A stretch of DNA of 5,328 bases, from the NCBI GenBank assembly GCA_021812745.1, contig JAKAMS010000204.1, forward strand, positions 1 to 5,328. The letters run 5' to 3'. Below the pieces are notes generated by a model, which was not told the DNA's origin, searched no databases, and saw nothing but the letters and a program-made list of their open reading frames with translations. Of this stretch, positions 1 to 5,328 are shown piece by piece; the first letter of the stretch is position 1, and every line of letters starts with the position of its first letter. The stretch comes from Bacteroidota bacterium. Lineage in GTDB: Bacteria > Bacteroidota > Ignavibacteria > Ignavibacteriales > Melioribacteraceae. A program made the translations under genes and the position numbers.

Positions 1-324
1 GCTAGCTGTGTTTTACTTTTCGCGCTCGATAGAAATGTTTGTCCCGTTGATACTCACGTTCATCGAACAGTAAACAGAATCGGAATTGTTTCCGAAAAAA
101 CACCTGACAAAACTTTTTTAGAATTGAACAAAGATTTTCCGGATGGGATTGCTCATTCATTTCATACAAATCTTATCCGTCTTGGTCGTGAAATTTGTAA
201 GCCGGCAAATCCAAGCTGCGGAGTTTGTCCATTAATAAAAATTTGCGGATACAAAGAGAAAAATTTAAAACTAAAAGCAGCGGGAAAGAAGAGAGAATTT
301 ATGCTGCTGGATAACGTTGGTTAG
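1..324 (+). CDS. nth: Endonuclease III-family DNA glycosylase/AP lyase, C-terminal part (5' end outside window)
   Basis: The frame is open from base 1 and stops at TAG 322-324, giving the last 107 residues. It contains the VDTHVHR motif (residues 16-22 of the fragment), whose Asp17 corresponds to the catalytic aspartate of the HhH-GPD superfamily. It ends with a four-cysteine [4Fe-4S] motif, C66-x6-C73-x2-C76-x5-C82, the spacing typical of endonuclease III. About 25 residues, many of them basic, follow the cluster; E. coli Nth ends sooner. By family knowledge the enzyme removes oxidised pyrimidines and nicks abasic sites in base excision repair. The helix-hairpin-helix and catalytic Lys would lie just upstream of the window, so glycosylase versus bifunctional lyase activity cannot be confirmed. 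The ATG at 124 is internal, because conserved sequence continues upstream of it. An Nth paralogue or a MutY-like protein is less likely, but the symbol is family-level only. Confidence 0.88.
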   Translation, partial: ASCVLLFALDRNVCPVDTHVHRTVNRIGIVSEKTPDKTFLELNKDFPDGIAHSFHTNLIRLGREICKPANPSCGVCPLIKICGYKEKNLKLKAAGKKREFMLLDNVG

Positions 325-332
325 GAATTGAA

Positions 333-360
333 AATTTATAATTTATAATTGATAATTTAC
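333..360. repeat. Four-copy 7-bp tandem repeat (AATTTAT-type)
   Basis: Four consecutive heptamers can be read: AATTTAT (333-339), AATTTAT (340-346), AATTGAT (347-353) and AATTTAC (354-360). Two copies are identical and the others differ by one base each. The array starts 8 bp after the glycosylase stop codon in a non-coding gap. It may be a degenerate short tandem repeat or part of a dispersed intergenic element. No function can be assigned. Confidence 0.6.
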
Positions 361-361
361 C

Positions 362-373
362 TGCCGGTAGGCA
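362..373. repeat. Short GC-rich inverted repeat next to the heptamer array
   Basis: TGCC (362-365) pairs with GGCA (370-373) around a GGTA core, giving a GC-rich patch in an otherwise AT-rich gap. It abuts the 7-bp repeat array directly. It could be a remnant of a dispersed palindromic element, but with 4-bp arms it could also be chance. No T-tract follows, so it does not look like an intrinsic terminator. Confidence 0.3.
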
Positions 374-444
374 TGTTGAGAATTTTGAATCATAGATGAA
401 AATGGAAAACAGATTACTAATTTTAACTTACTATAAGCGCTGAT

Positions 445-1302
445 ATGTGGGTATTATTCGCAACACTTAACCCGATTTCGGAAGGGATTAGAAGTGTCTT
501 CATAAAAAAAGCTTCCAATCAATTCGACTCAATTTTTATTTCATGGGCGAATAACTTGCTGCCCGTAGTTTTTTTTACTCCACTTCTTTTCTTCATTGAT
601 CTAAAGTTTAATACTCTCTTCTGGGTTGGTTTAATCGGCTCGAGTTCGTTAAATGTTGCGGCAAATATTTTCTATATGCGCTCAATATCGAAAGGCGATA
701 TTTCAAGTGTAATGCCGATGCAAAGTTTTGCGCCGATCTTTTTACTCTTTTCAAGTCCAATTTTACTCGGAGAGTTTCCGAATCTGGTTGGACTAATTGG
801 AATTCTTCTTGGATTTGTCGGTTCTTATCTCCTGAATTTAGATTTAAGAAAGAACAGCATTTTTGATCCGCTCAAATCATTAGTAAAAGATAAGGGAACA
901 CGGTATATGCTGATCGTTGCGTTCCTTTGGAGCATCTCAGCTAATTTTGATAAGATCGCAATCAAAAATTCATCAACATGGCAGTATATGGCTTGTACAA
1001 ATATTCTTATCTTCTCAACAATTTCAATTTTAGTGATGACAACCAAGAAATTTAAGATCACATCAACAAAAGGGAACAAAAAATATTTATTTATTATAAG
1101 TGCGTTCACAGTTGGTTCTTACATTTTTCACATGACGGCTCTCTCTTTAACTTTAGCCGCATATGTTATAGCGATGAAAAGAATGTCCGGTGTAATTTCT
1201 GTTTTTCTCGGTAATATATTTTTGAAAGAAGCGAACTTGCGCCAGAGATTGCTCGGTTCTTTTGTAATGCTGCTTGGTGTTCTTCTTATTGTATTCTCAT
1301 AA
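445..1302 (+). CDS. EamA/DMT-family permease (drug/metabolite transporter superfamily)
   Basis: This 285-residue inner-membrane protein is predicted to move a small metabolite; the substrate is unknown. Hydrophobic segments suggest ten helices at roughly 2-22, 29-51, 57-77, 86-108, 112-130, 153-170, 180-199, 213-237, 239-260 and 266-284. They form two five-helix halves joined by a polar, Lys-rich loop at about 131-152, the usual EamA tandem architecture. Each half ends in the family pattern of a helix, a short Gly/Leu-Lys-Glu turn (LLGE 107-110; FLKE 259-262) and a closing Gly-rich helix. The length is close to the normal 290-300. ATG 445 is the first start after an in-frame TAA at 424-426, so the 5' end is well bounded, but there is no convincing Shine-Dalgarno sequence. 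The gene is flanked by non-coding gaps of 120 and 211 bp and looks monocistronic. Family assignment is by fold pattern and tail motifs, not by a specific match. Confidence 0.85.
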   Translation: MWVLFATLNPISEGIRSVFIKKASNQFDSIFISWANNLLPVVFFTPLLFFIDLKFNTLFWVGLIGSSSLNVAANIFYMRSISKGDISSVMPMQSFAPIFLLFSSPILLGEFPNLVGLIGILLGFVGSYLLNLDLRKNSIFDPLKSLVKDKGTRYMLIVAFLWSISANFDKIAIKNSSTWQYMACTNILIFSTISILVMTTKKFKITSTKGNKKYLFIISAFTVGSYIFHMTALSLTLAAYVIAMKRMSGVISVFLGNIFLKEANLRQRLLGSFVMLLGVLLIVFS

Positions 1303-1317
1303 TGTGCTTCCATTGTC

Positions 1318-1342
1318 ATTCCCGCATGCTTTAAGCGGGAAT
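1318..1342. repeat. ATTCCCGC/GCGGGAAT inverted repeat (dispersed-repeat-like hairpin)
   Basis: Perfect 8-bp arms ATTCCCGC (1318-1325) and GCGGGAAT (1335-1342) enclose a 9-nt spacer. The element starts 16 nt after the permease stop codon. Its ATTCCC...GGGAAT ends resemble small palindromic repeats scattered between genes in many bacteria, such as Neisseria dRS3, which has a shorter spacer. The hairpin may end or stabilise the permease transcript. No run of T follows (the next bases are CTATTATATAG), so a classical intrinsic terminator is not supported. Confidence 0.6.
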
Positions 1343-1451
1343 CTATTATATAGAATCTTCCACTTTGAAACTATAAATTGAAATTCTATGTTGTAACAGA
1401 TAACAAAATTGGTGAGGGGATTCTGTTTCTACGGAATAGAAAAGCTGAAAT

Positions 1452-1479
1452 TTGTTTTAAGAAGAGCGTTATTTATATT
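1452..1479 (+). promoter_or_regulatory. Candidate sigma70-type promoter for the lpdA-lipB-E1 block
   Basis: TTGTTT (1452-1457) and TATATT (1474-1479) are separated by 16 bp. This would start transcription near 1486 and leave a leader of about 28 nt before the lpdA ATG at 1514. The -10 matches five of six consensus positions; the -35 is weaker. In AT-rich DNA such matches arise by chance, and the sigma-factor preference of this organism is unknown. The position, between the hairpin and the first gene of the block, is the main support. Confidence 0.35.
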
Positions 1480-1513
1480 ACATGGAACTTCAAACCATCT
1501 CTGGACATTTCGG

Positions 1514-2917
1514 ATGACTAAATCTTATGATATTGCCATTTTAGGCGGCGGTCCCGGCGGTTATGTGGCTGCAATTAGAGCCGCACAGTTAGGATTCAAA
1601 ACGGTTGTAATTGATAAAGATAATCTTGGCGGAATCTGTTTGAACTGGGGATGCATTCCTACAAAATCTCTTTTGAAAAACGCGGAGATTTTTGATCTGA
1701 TGAAAAATCATTCCGGCGATTTTGGAATTAAGGTGGAAGGATTGAGTTTCGACTTCGGCAAGATCATTAAACGAAGCAGAGACATCTCCGACCGTATTAC
1801 AAAAAATGTGGAATTCCTCATTAAGAAAAATAAAATTGACCGCGTGCGAGGATTCGGTAAATTAATTTCAAATAAACAGATTGATATTTTTGATAACGAT
1901 AAAAAGAAAATTGATTCAATCACAGCTGATAAAATAATTATTGCAACCGGTGCCAGACCTAAATCCGTACCGGCAATTCCGGTTGATAAAAAAAATATTA
2001 TCACTTCCACAGAAGCAATGAACTTACCAGCTCAACCGAAAGATTTAATTGTTATTGGTGCCGGCGCTATTGGAATTGAGTTCGCTTATTTTTATTCGGT
2101 TCTTGGAACCAAGGTAACAATTGTTGAAATGCTGGATCAAATTCTTCCGGTTGAAGATAAAGAAGTTTCTGAGACTCTCTTAAAAAATTTCAAGAAAAGA
2201 GGAATTGAAATTTATACTTCTGCAAAAGTTGAGAAGGCAGAAGTGAAAAAGGAAGGTGTTACGGTTCATATTGAAAAAGACGGAAAGAAAATTGAGCTTA
2301 AAGCTGAAAAAGTCTTGAGTGCGATCGGAGTAACCGGAAATGTTGAAGGATTTGGTCTTGAAGAATTGGGAGTGGAAATTTTTAAGAATCACATCAAGGT
2401 TAACAAGGATAGTTATCAAACTAACATTCCCGGGATTTACGCAATTGGTGATGTAATTGGTCCGCCTTGGCTTGCTCATGTTGCCTCATCGGAAGGAATC
2501 CATTGTGTCGAAACGTTGAAAGGATTGAATCCGCATCCGATTAATTACGATAACATCCCGGGCTGTACCTATTGTATTCCTCAAGTTGCAAGTGTTGGAA
2601 TGACCGAAGCAAAAGCACTTGAAGCCGGATATGAATTGAAGATTGGAAGATTTCCATTTATGGCAAGTGGAAAAGCTTTTGCGGTCGGAGAGAGAGAAGG
2701 ATTTGTCAAATTAATTTTTGATGCAAAGTACGGTGAACTTCTTGGCGCGCATATCATTGGACCGGAAGCAACTGAATTAATTGCAGAACTAACACTCGCA
2801 AAATCTATGGAAGCCACATACGAATCAATAGTAAAGACTGTTCACGCTCATCCGACATTATCAGAATCAATAATGGAAGCGGCGGCTAACGCATATGGCG
2901 AATCAATCCACATATAG
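1514..2917 (+). CDS. lpdA: Dihydrolipoyl dehydrogenase (E3 of 2-oxoacid dehydrogenase complexes)
   Basis: This 467-residue flavoprotein reoxidises the dihydrolipoyl arm of E2 (or glycine-cleavage H protein) with NAD+. Visible motifs in order are: FAD-binding GGGPGG (11-16); the redox-active disulfide C42-LNWG-C47; NAD-binding IGAGAIG (181-187) with Glu205 ending the next strand, as in NAD-preferring enzymes; the second FAD motif GIYAIGDV (307-314); and the C-terminal HAHPTLSE, with His446 and Glu451 as catalytic dyad. The length is normal. I chose ATG 1514 because the conserved N-terminus begins there; the frame stays open back to a TTG at 1409, but those 35 extra codons resemble no Lpd extension. 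No clear Shine-Dalgarno sequence is seen. A second cysteine pair, C351-TY-C354, sits in the dimerisation-domain entry segment, where E. coli has no cysteines; I recall this variant in related phyla. The gene overlaps lipB by 23 nt. Confidence 0.97.
   Translation: MTKSYDIAILGGGPGGYVAAIRAAQLGFKTVVIDKDNLGGICLNWGCIPTKSLLKNAEIFDLMKNHSGDFGIKVEGLSFDFGKIIKRSRDISDRITKNVEFLIKKNKIDRVRGFGKLISNKQIDIFDNDKKKIDSITADKIIIATGARPKSVPAIPVDKKNIITSTEAMNLPAQPKDLIVIGAGAIGIEFAYFYSVLGTKVTIVEMLDQILPVEDKEVSETLLKNFKKRGIEIYTSAKVEKAEVKKEGVTVHIEKDGKKIELKAEKVLSAIGVTGNVEGFGLEELGVEIFKNHIKVNKDSYQTNIPGIYAIGDVIGPPWLAHVASSEGIHCVETLKGLNPHPINYDNIPGCTYCIPQVASVGMTEAKALEAGYELKIGRFPFMASGKAFAVGEREGFVKLIFDAKYGELLGAHIIGPEATELIAELTLAKSMEATYESIVKTVHAHPTLSESIMEAAANAYGESIHI
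2895..2917 (+). other. 23-nt lpdA/lipB coding overlap
   Basis: The lipB ATG (2895-2897) lies inside lpdA, whose TAG is at 2915-2917, in a different frame. The nearest purine-rich stretch (GGAAG, 2875-2879) is 15 nt from the ATG, too far for a normal Shine-Dalgarno sequence. No later in-frame start would preserve the LipB N-terminus, because the next Met is residue 160. LipB is therefore probably translated by ribosomes already terminating on lpdA (translational coupling), which is an inference. Confidence 0.7.
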
Positions 2918-3602
2918 AATTTTTGATTTCAGCGATCTCGGTTTGATTGATTACAAACAAGCCTGGGATTTGCAGAAAGAAATTTTTGATCTTCGTCTCC
3001 GTAACGAAATCAATGATACATTTTTTTTATTAGAACATCCGCATACTTATACACTTGGGAAAGTTGCGGAAAAAGAAAATTTAATCAGTTCCGAATCTCA
3101 ACTTAAAGAACGCGGAGTTAGTGTTTATGAGATTGACCGCGGCGGCGACATTACATATCACGGTCCCGGGCAAATAGTCGGTTACCCGATTATAAAGTTA
3201 AGCGACTGGAAAGAGGATACACATCAATACTTACGAGGATTGGAAGAAGTTATTATTCTAACTTGCCGAGAATATGGAATTGAAACAGAACGCAATTCCA
3301 AGTATACCGGAGTTTGGATTGGGGAAAGAAAAATTGCGGCAATCGGAATTAAAGTGAGCCGGTGGATAACGATGCACGGATTTGCATTTAATATAAATAC
3401 GGACCTTTCATACTTCGGCGGAATTATTCCGTGCGGAATTAAAGACAAAGATGTTACATCGCTTAAGAGAGAACTTGGAAGAGAAATTAATATTGCTGAA
3501 GTGAAAGAAAAGTTAATAAAAAATTTCAAAATAGTTTTTGATTACACTGACTTTGTAGAAAAATCTAAAGAAAAATTTCTACAAACAACTTTGCAACCAT
3601 AA
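2895..3602 (+). CDS. lipB: Lipoyl(octanoyl) transferase LipB
   Basis: This 235-residue enzyme moves octanoate from acyl carrier protein to the target lysine of lipoyl domains, the first step of endogenous lipoylation before LipA inserts sulfur. The family signature RGGDITYHGPGQ lies at residues 82-93. The catalytic pair is present: Lys146 in RKIAAIG and Cys180 in IPCGI. Their 34-residue spacing matches E. coli LipB (Lys135/Cys169) and the M. tuberculosis enzyme (Lys142/Cys176). Other conserved blocks are LLEHPHTYTLG (45-55) and HGFAFNIN (161-168). The length is slightly above the 213 residues of E. coli LipB, with the excess at the C-terminal tail. It sits between E3 and E1 genes, so it probably supplies the lipoyl cofactor for the complex they belong to. 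No lipA, E2 or octanoyl-ACP supply gene is visible. Confidence 0.96.
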   Translation: MANQSTYRIFDFSDLGLIDYKQAWDLQKEIFDLRLRNEINDTFFLLEHPHTYTLGKVAEKENLISSESQLKERGVSVYEIDRGGDITYHGPGQIVGYPIIKLSDWKEDTHQYLRGLEEVIILTCREYGIETERNSKYTGVWIGERKIAAIGIKVSRWITMHGFAFNINTDLSYFGGIIPCGIKDKDVTSLKRELGREINIAEVKEKLIKNFKIVFDYTDFVEKSKEKFLQTTLQP

Positions 3603-3604
3603 AC

Positions 3605-3610
3605 AAAGGA
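3605..3610 (+). promoter_or_regulatory. Shine-Dalgarno sequence for the E1 fusion gene
   Basis: AAAGGA lies 7 nt before ATG 3618, in the 15-nt gap after the lipB TAA. It is the only clear ribosome-binding site in front of any gene in the window, and it fixes the start of the E1 gene. Confidence 0.75.
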
Positions 3611-3617
3611 AACACCG

Positions 3618-5328
3618 ATGGCAAAAAACGGCAAGCATGATGAAGCTGTTATAGATGTTAAAGAAAATAATCTACCAACCGGTAAGCTTGATTCATTCGG
3701 CGGTACTACTAAAGATGAATTGATGAATGTTCTTAGTCTTATGAATCTCTCGCGCACGATGGATCATAAGGTAATGAACCTGCTTAAACAAGGTAAAGCA
3801 TTTTTTCACATCGCCGGTGCGGGACATGAAGCAACACAAATCGCTTTCGGACTTGCAATGAAGAAAGGGATTGATTGGGCATTTCCTTATTACCGCGATA
3901 TGGGTTTTATGCTGGCGCTTGGTTCAAAACCGGAAGATCTTTTACTTGGGTTTCTTGGCAAAGAAAACGATCCGATGACAGGCGGAAGACAAATGCCGTG
4001 TCATTGGTCGGCTAAAGAATTTAATGTTCCTACTCAATCCAGTCCAACAGGAACACAGTTTTTACAAGCTGTGGGCGCTGCACTCGCGTTAAGAAAAAAA
4101 GGAATTAACGGAGTTGTTTATGTAAGCAGTGGAGAAGGAACAACATCTCAAGGTGAATTTCATGAAGCGGTTAATTGGGCAAGCAGAGAAAAATTGCCGG
4201 TCGTATTTGTTATTCAAAATAATAAATGGGCAATTTCTGTTCCGGTTAAATATCAAACCGCAGGTAAAGATGCTTTAGTAAGCGAGATGATGAAAGGTTT
4301 TGAAAATCTTTTAAGAGTTCAAGTTGACGGGACTGATTTTCTTCAAGTTAATGTTGTTGCCCAATCGGCATTCAAGTATGCGCGTCAAGGTAAAGGTCCG
4401 GTTTTGGTTGAAGCACATGTTGTCAGATTACTCTCTCATTCATCGTCCGATGATCAGAAAAAATACCGTCCCGATGAATCGTTAAAAGAAGATTTAAAGA
4501 AAGATCCAATTAATCTTTTCTCAAACTTTTTATTGAGGCAAGGAATATTAAATGAACACTCATTTGAGGAATTGAAAAAAGAAATTACGCATCACGTAAA
4601 TGAAGCCGCGGACTGGGCGTTAAAACAGGAAGATCCTAGACCTGAATCCGCAACACATTTTGTTTTAGATGAATCGGGCAAACGTGAAAGTCTTGAATAT
4701 GAAAAGATGACTCAAGAAGGCAAACCAATTGTACTTGTTGATGCCGTTAATCATGCCTTACATGAAGAAATGGAACGTAACGATAAAATTTATATTTTTG
4801 GCGAGGATGTTGCAGACGGAAAAGGCGGAGTATTTACTGCTACAAAAGGTTTATCAACTAAGTTTGGTTACGAGAGAGTATTTAACTCGCCCTTGGCGGA
4901 AGCCAGTATTACCGGTGTTGCAATTGGTATGGCTCTAAGCGGATTGAAACCTTGTGTTGAAATTCAATTTGGTGATTATATTTGGCCTGCATTTATGCAA
5001 TTCCGCGATGAAATGGTAATGTACCGTTACCGTTCAAAAAATTTGTTCGAAGCTCCGGTTGTTACACGCGTTGCAGTAGGCGGATATATTCACGGCGGCT
5101 TGTATCACAGTCAAAACATTGAAGGATTTTTTTCGCACATGCCTGGACTTTTAATTGCTTATCCTTCAAATGCAGCTGATGCAAAAGGTTTATTAAAAAC
5201 CGCTTTGCGTATTAATGATCCAGTTTTATTTTTGGAACATAAAGGTTTATACCGCCAGAGTTACGCGACTTCACCTGAACCGGATTCCGATTATTTAGTA
5301 CCTTTCGGAAAAGCGAATGTAATACGTA
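3618..5328 (+). CDS. Fused 2-oxoacid dehydrogenase E1 alpha-beta (branched-chain-like), C-terminus outside window
   Basis: An uninterrupted frame of 570 codons runs off the window edge, so no stop is seen. E1 decarboxylates a 2-oxoacid with thiamine diphosphate (ThDP) and acylates the lipoyl arm of E2. Residues about 30-335 are an E1-alpha domain: YYRDMG (91-96), GRQMP (123-127), a ThDP/Mg motif starting GEG (172-174) and ending NN (201-202), and the SHSSSDD loop (273-279). A polar linker of about 30 residues follows. From about 369 is E1-beta: IFGEDVADGKGG (393-404), PLAEASITG (425-433) with Glu428 at the cofactor-activating position, IQFGDYIWPAF (449-459) and LYHSQ (495-499) with His497. 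The C-terminal transketolase-like domain (perhaps 100-130 residues) is missing from view. GEG, GRQMP, SHSSSDD and LYHSQ resemble branched-chain E1 more than pyruvate E1, but fused members are named either way. The start is fixed by an AAAGGA 7 nt upstream. The gene follows lipB by 15 nt. Confidence 0.95.
   Translation, partial: MAKNGKHDEAVIDVKENNLPTGKLDSFGGTTKDELMNVLSLMNLSRTMDHKVMNLLKQGKAFFHIAGAGHEATQIAFGLAMKKGIDWAFPYYRDMGFMLALGSKPEDLLLGFLGKENDPMTGGRQMPCHWSAKEFNVPTQSSPTGTQFLQAVGAALALRKKGINGVVYVSSGEGTTSQGEFHEAVNWASREKLPVVFVIQNNKWAISVPVKYQTAGKDALVSEMMKGFENLLRVQVDGTDFLQVNVVAQSAFKYARQGKGPVLVEAHVVRLLSHSSSDDQKKYRPDESLKEDLKKDPINLFSNFLLRQGILNEHSFEELKKEITHHVNEAADWALKQEDPRPESATHFVLDESGKRESLEYEKMTQEGKPIVLVDAVNHALHEEMERNDKIYIFGEDVADGKGGVFTATKGLSTKFGYERVFNSPLAEASITGVAIGMALSGLKPCVEIQFGDYIWPAFMQFRDEMVMYRYRSKNLFEAPVVTRVAVGGYIHGGLYHSQNIEGFFSHMPGLLIAYPSNAADAKGLLKTALRINDPVLFLEHKGLYRQSYATSPEPDSDYLVPFGKANVIR

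Noticed and set aside
124..324. A small stand-alone protein starting at ATG 124 or a nearby start
   Set aside because: The same frame upstream encodes the conserved VDTHV active-site motif, so this is the internal part of a truncated glycosylase gene.
325..444. Promoter for the permease gene
   Set aside because: TTGAGA (376-381) and TTGAAT (385-390) have no acceptable -10 at 16-18 bp spacing, so no specific promoter could be supported.
825..1109. 94-codon minus-strand open frame inside the permease gene
   Set aside because: It lies antisense to a well-supported membrane protein, has no recognisable motif, and is expected as a shadow in AT-rich DNA.
1318..1350. Rho-independent terminator after the permease
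   Set aside because: The stem is good but no T-run follows it, so only a repeat/hairpin is claimed.
1708..2010. 100-codon minus-strand open frame inside lpdA
   Set aside because: lpdA carries full family motifs across this stretch; the antisense peptide is low-complexity Ile/Leu/Ser-rich and resembles nothing.
3021..3028. T8 run in lipB (also T8 at 569-576 in the permease gene) as phase-variation or frameshift sites
   Set aside because: Both frames read cleanly through the runs with conserved sequence on each side, and runs of this length are common in AT-rich coding DNA.
3224..3529. 101-codon minus-strand open frame inside lipB
   Set aside because: It is antisense to the LipB catalytic region, with no supporting motif or start signal.
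4729..4938. 69-codon plus-strand open frame in another frame within the E1 gene
   Set aside because: The overlapping frame encodes conserved E1-beta sequence including the catalytic Glu; this one is an out-of-frame shadow.

Overview
The window is an AT-rich stretch of bacterial chromosome with every supported gene on the + strand. The most likely source is a member of the Bacteroidota/Chlorobi/Ignavibacteriota group. Three things suggest this: codon choice leans to A/T, most starts lack a clear Shine-Dalgarno sequence, and the 2-oxoacid dehydrogenase E1 is a single alpha-beta fusion protein of a type I recall from that group. This placement is an inference, because there is no rRNA or other phylogenetic marker here.

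Layout. Bases 1-324 are the 3' end of an endonuclease III-family DNA glycosylase, including its catalytic Asp and four-Cys [4Fe-4S] motif. A 120-bp gap follows, with a four-copy 7-bp tandem repeat and a short GC-rich inverted repeat. Bases 445-1302 encode a ten-helix EamA/DMT-family permease of unknown substrate. A 211-bp gap (1303-1513) holds an ATTCCCGC/GCGGGAAT hairpin just after the permease gene and a candidate promoter before the next gene. From 1514 to the window end there is a tight three-gene block: dihydrolipoyl dehydrogenase (lpdA, 1514-2917), lipoyl(octanoyl) transferase (lipB, 2895-3602, overlapping lpdA by 23 nt) and a fused E1 alpha-beta 2-oxoacid dehydrogenase (3618 to beyond 5328, 15 nt after lipB). 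The E1 gene is truncated by the window edge and so has no stop codon here.

How the genes fit together. The last three genes form one functional module. LipB transfers octanoate from acyl carrier protein to lipoyl domains, which LipA (not in the window) then sulfurates. The E1 fusion decarboxylates a 2-oxoacid with thiamine diphosphate and acylates the lipoyl arm of E2 (not in the window). Lpd (E3) reoxidises the dihydrolipoyl arm with NAD+. E1 motifs look closest to branched-chain 2-oxoacid dehydrogenase, but the substrate cannot be fixed from sequence alone. The glycosylase and permease genes upstream have no evident link to this module.

I found no mobile element, CRISPR array, tRNA/rRNA gene or clearly undescribed system. 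The most noteworthy points are the E1 alpha-beta fusion, its overlapping and co-directional arrangement with lipB and lpdA, a clade-type CxxC in Lpd, and the two intergenic repeat elements.
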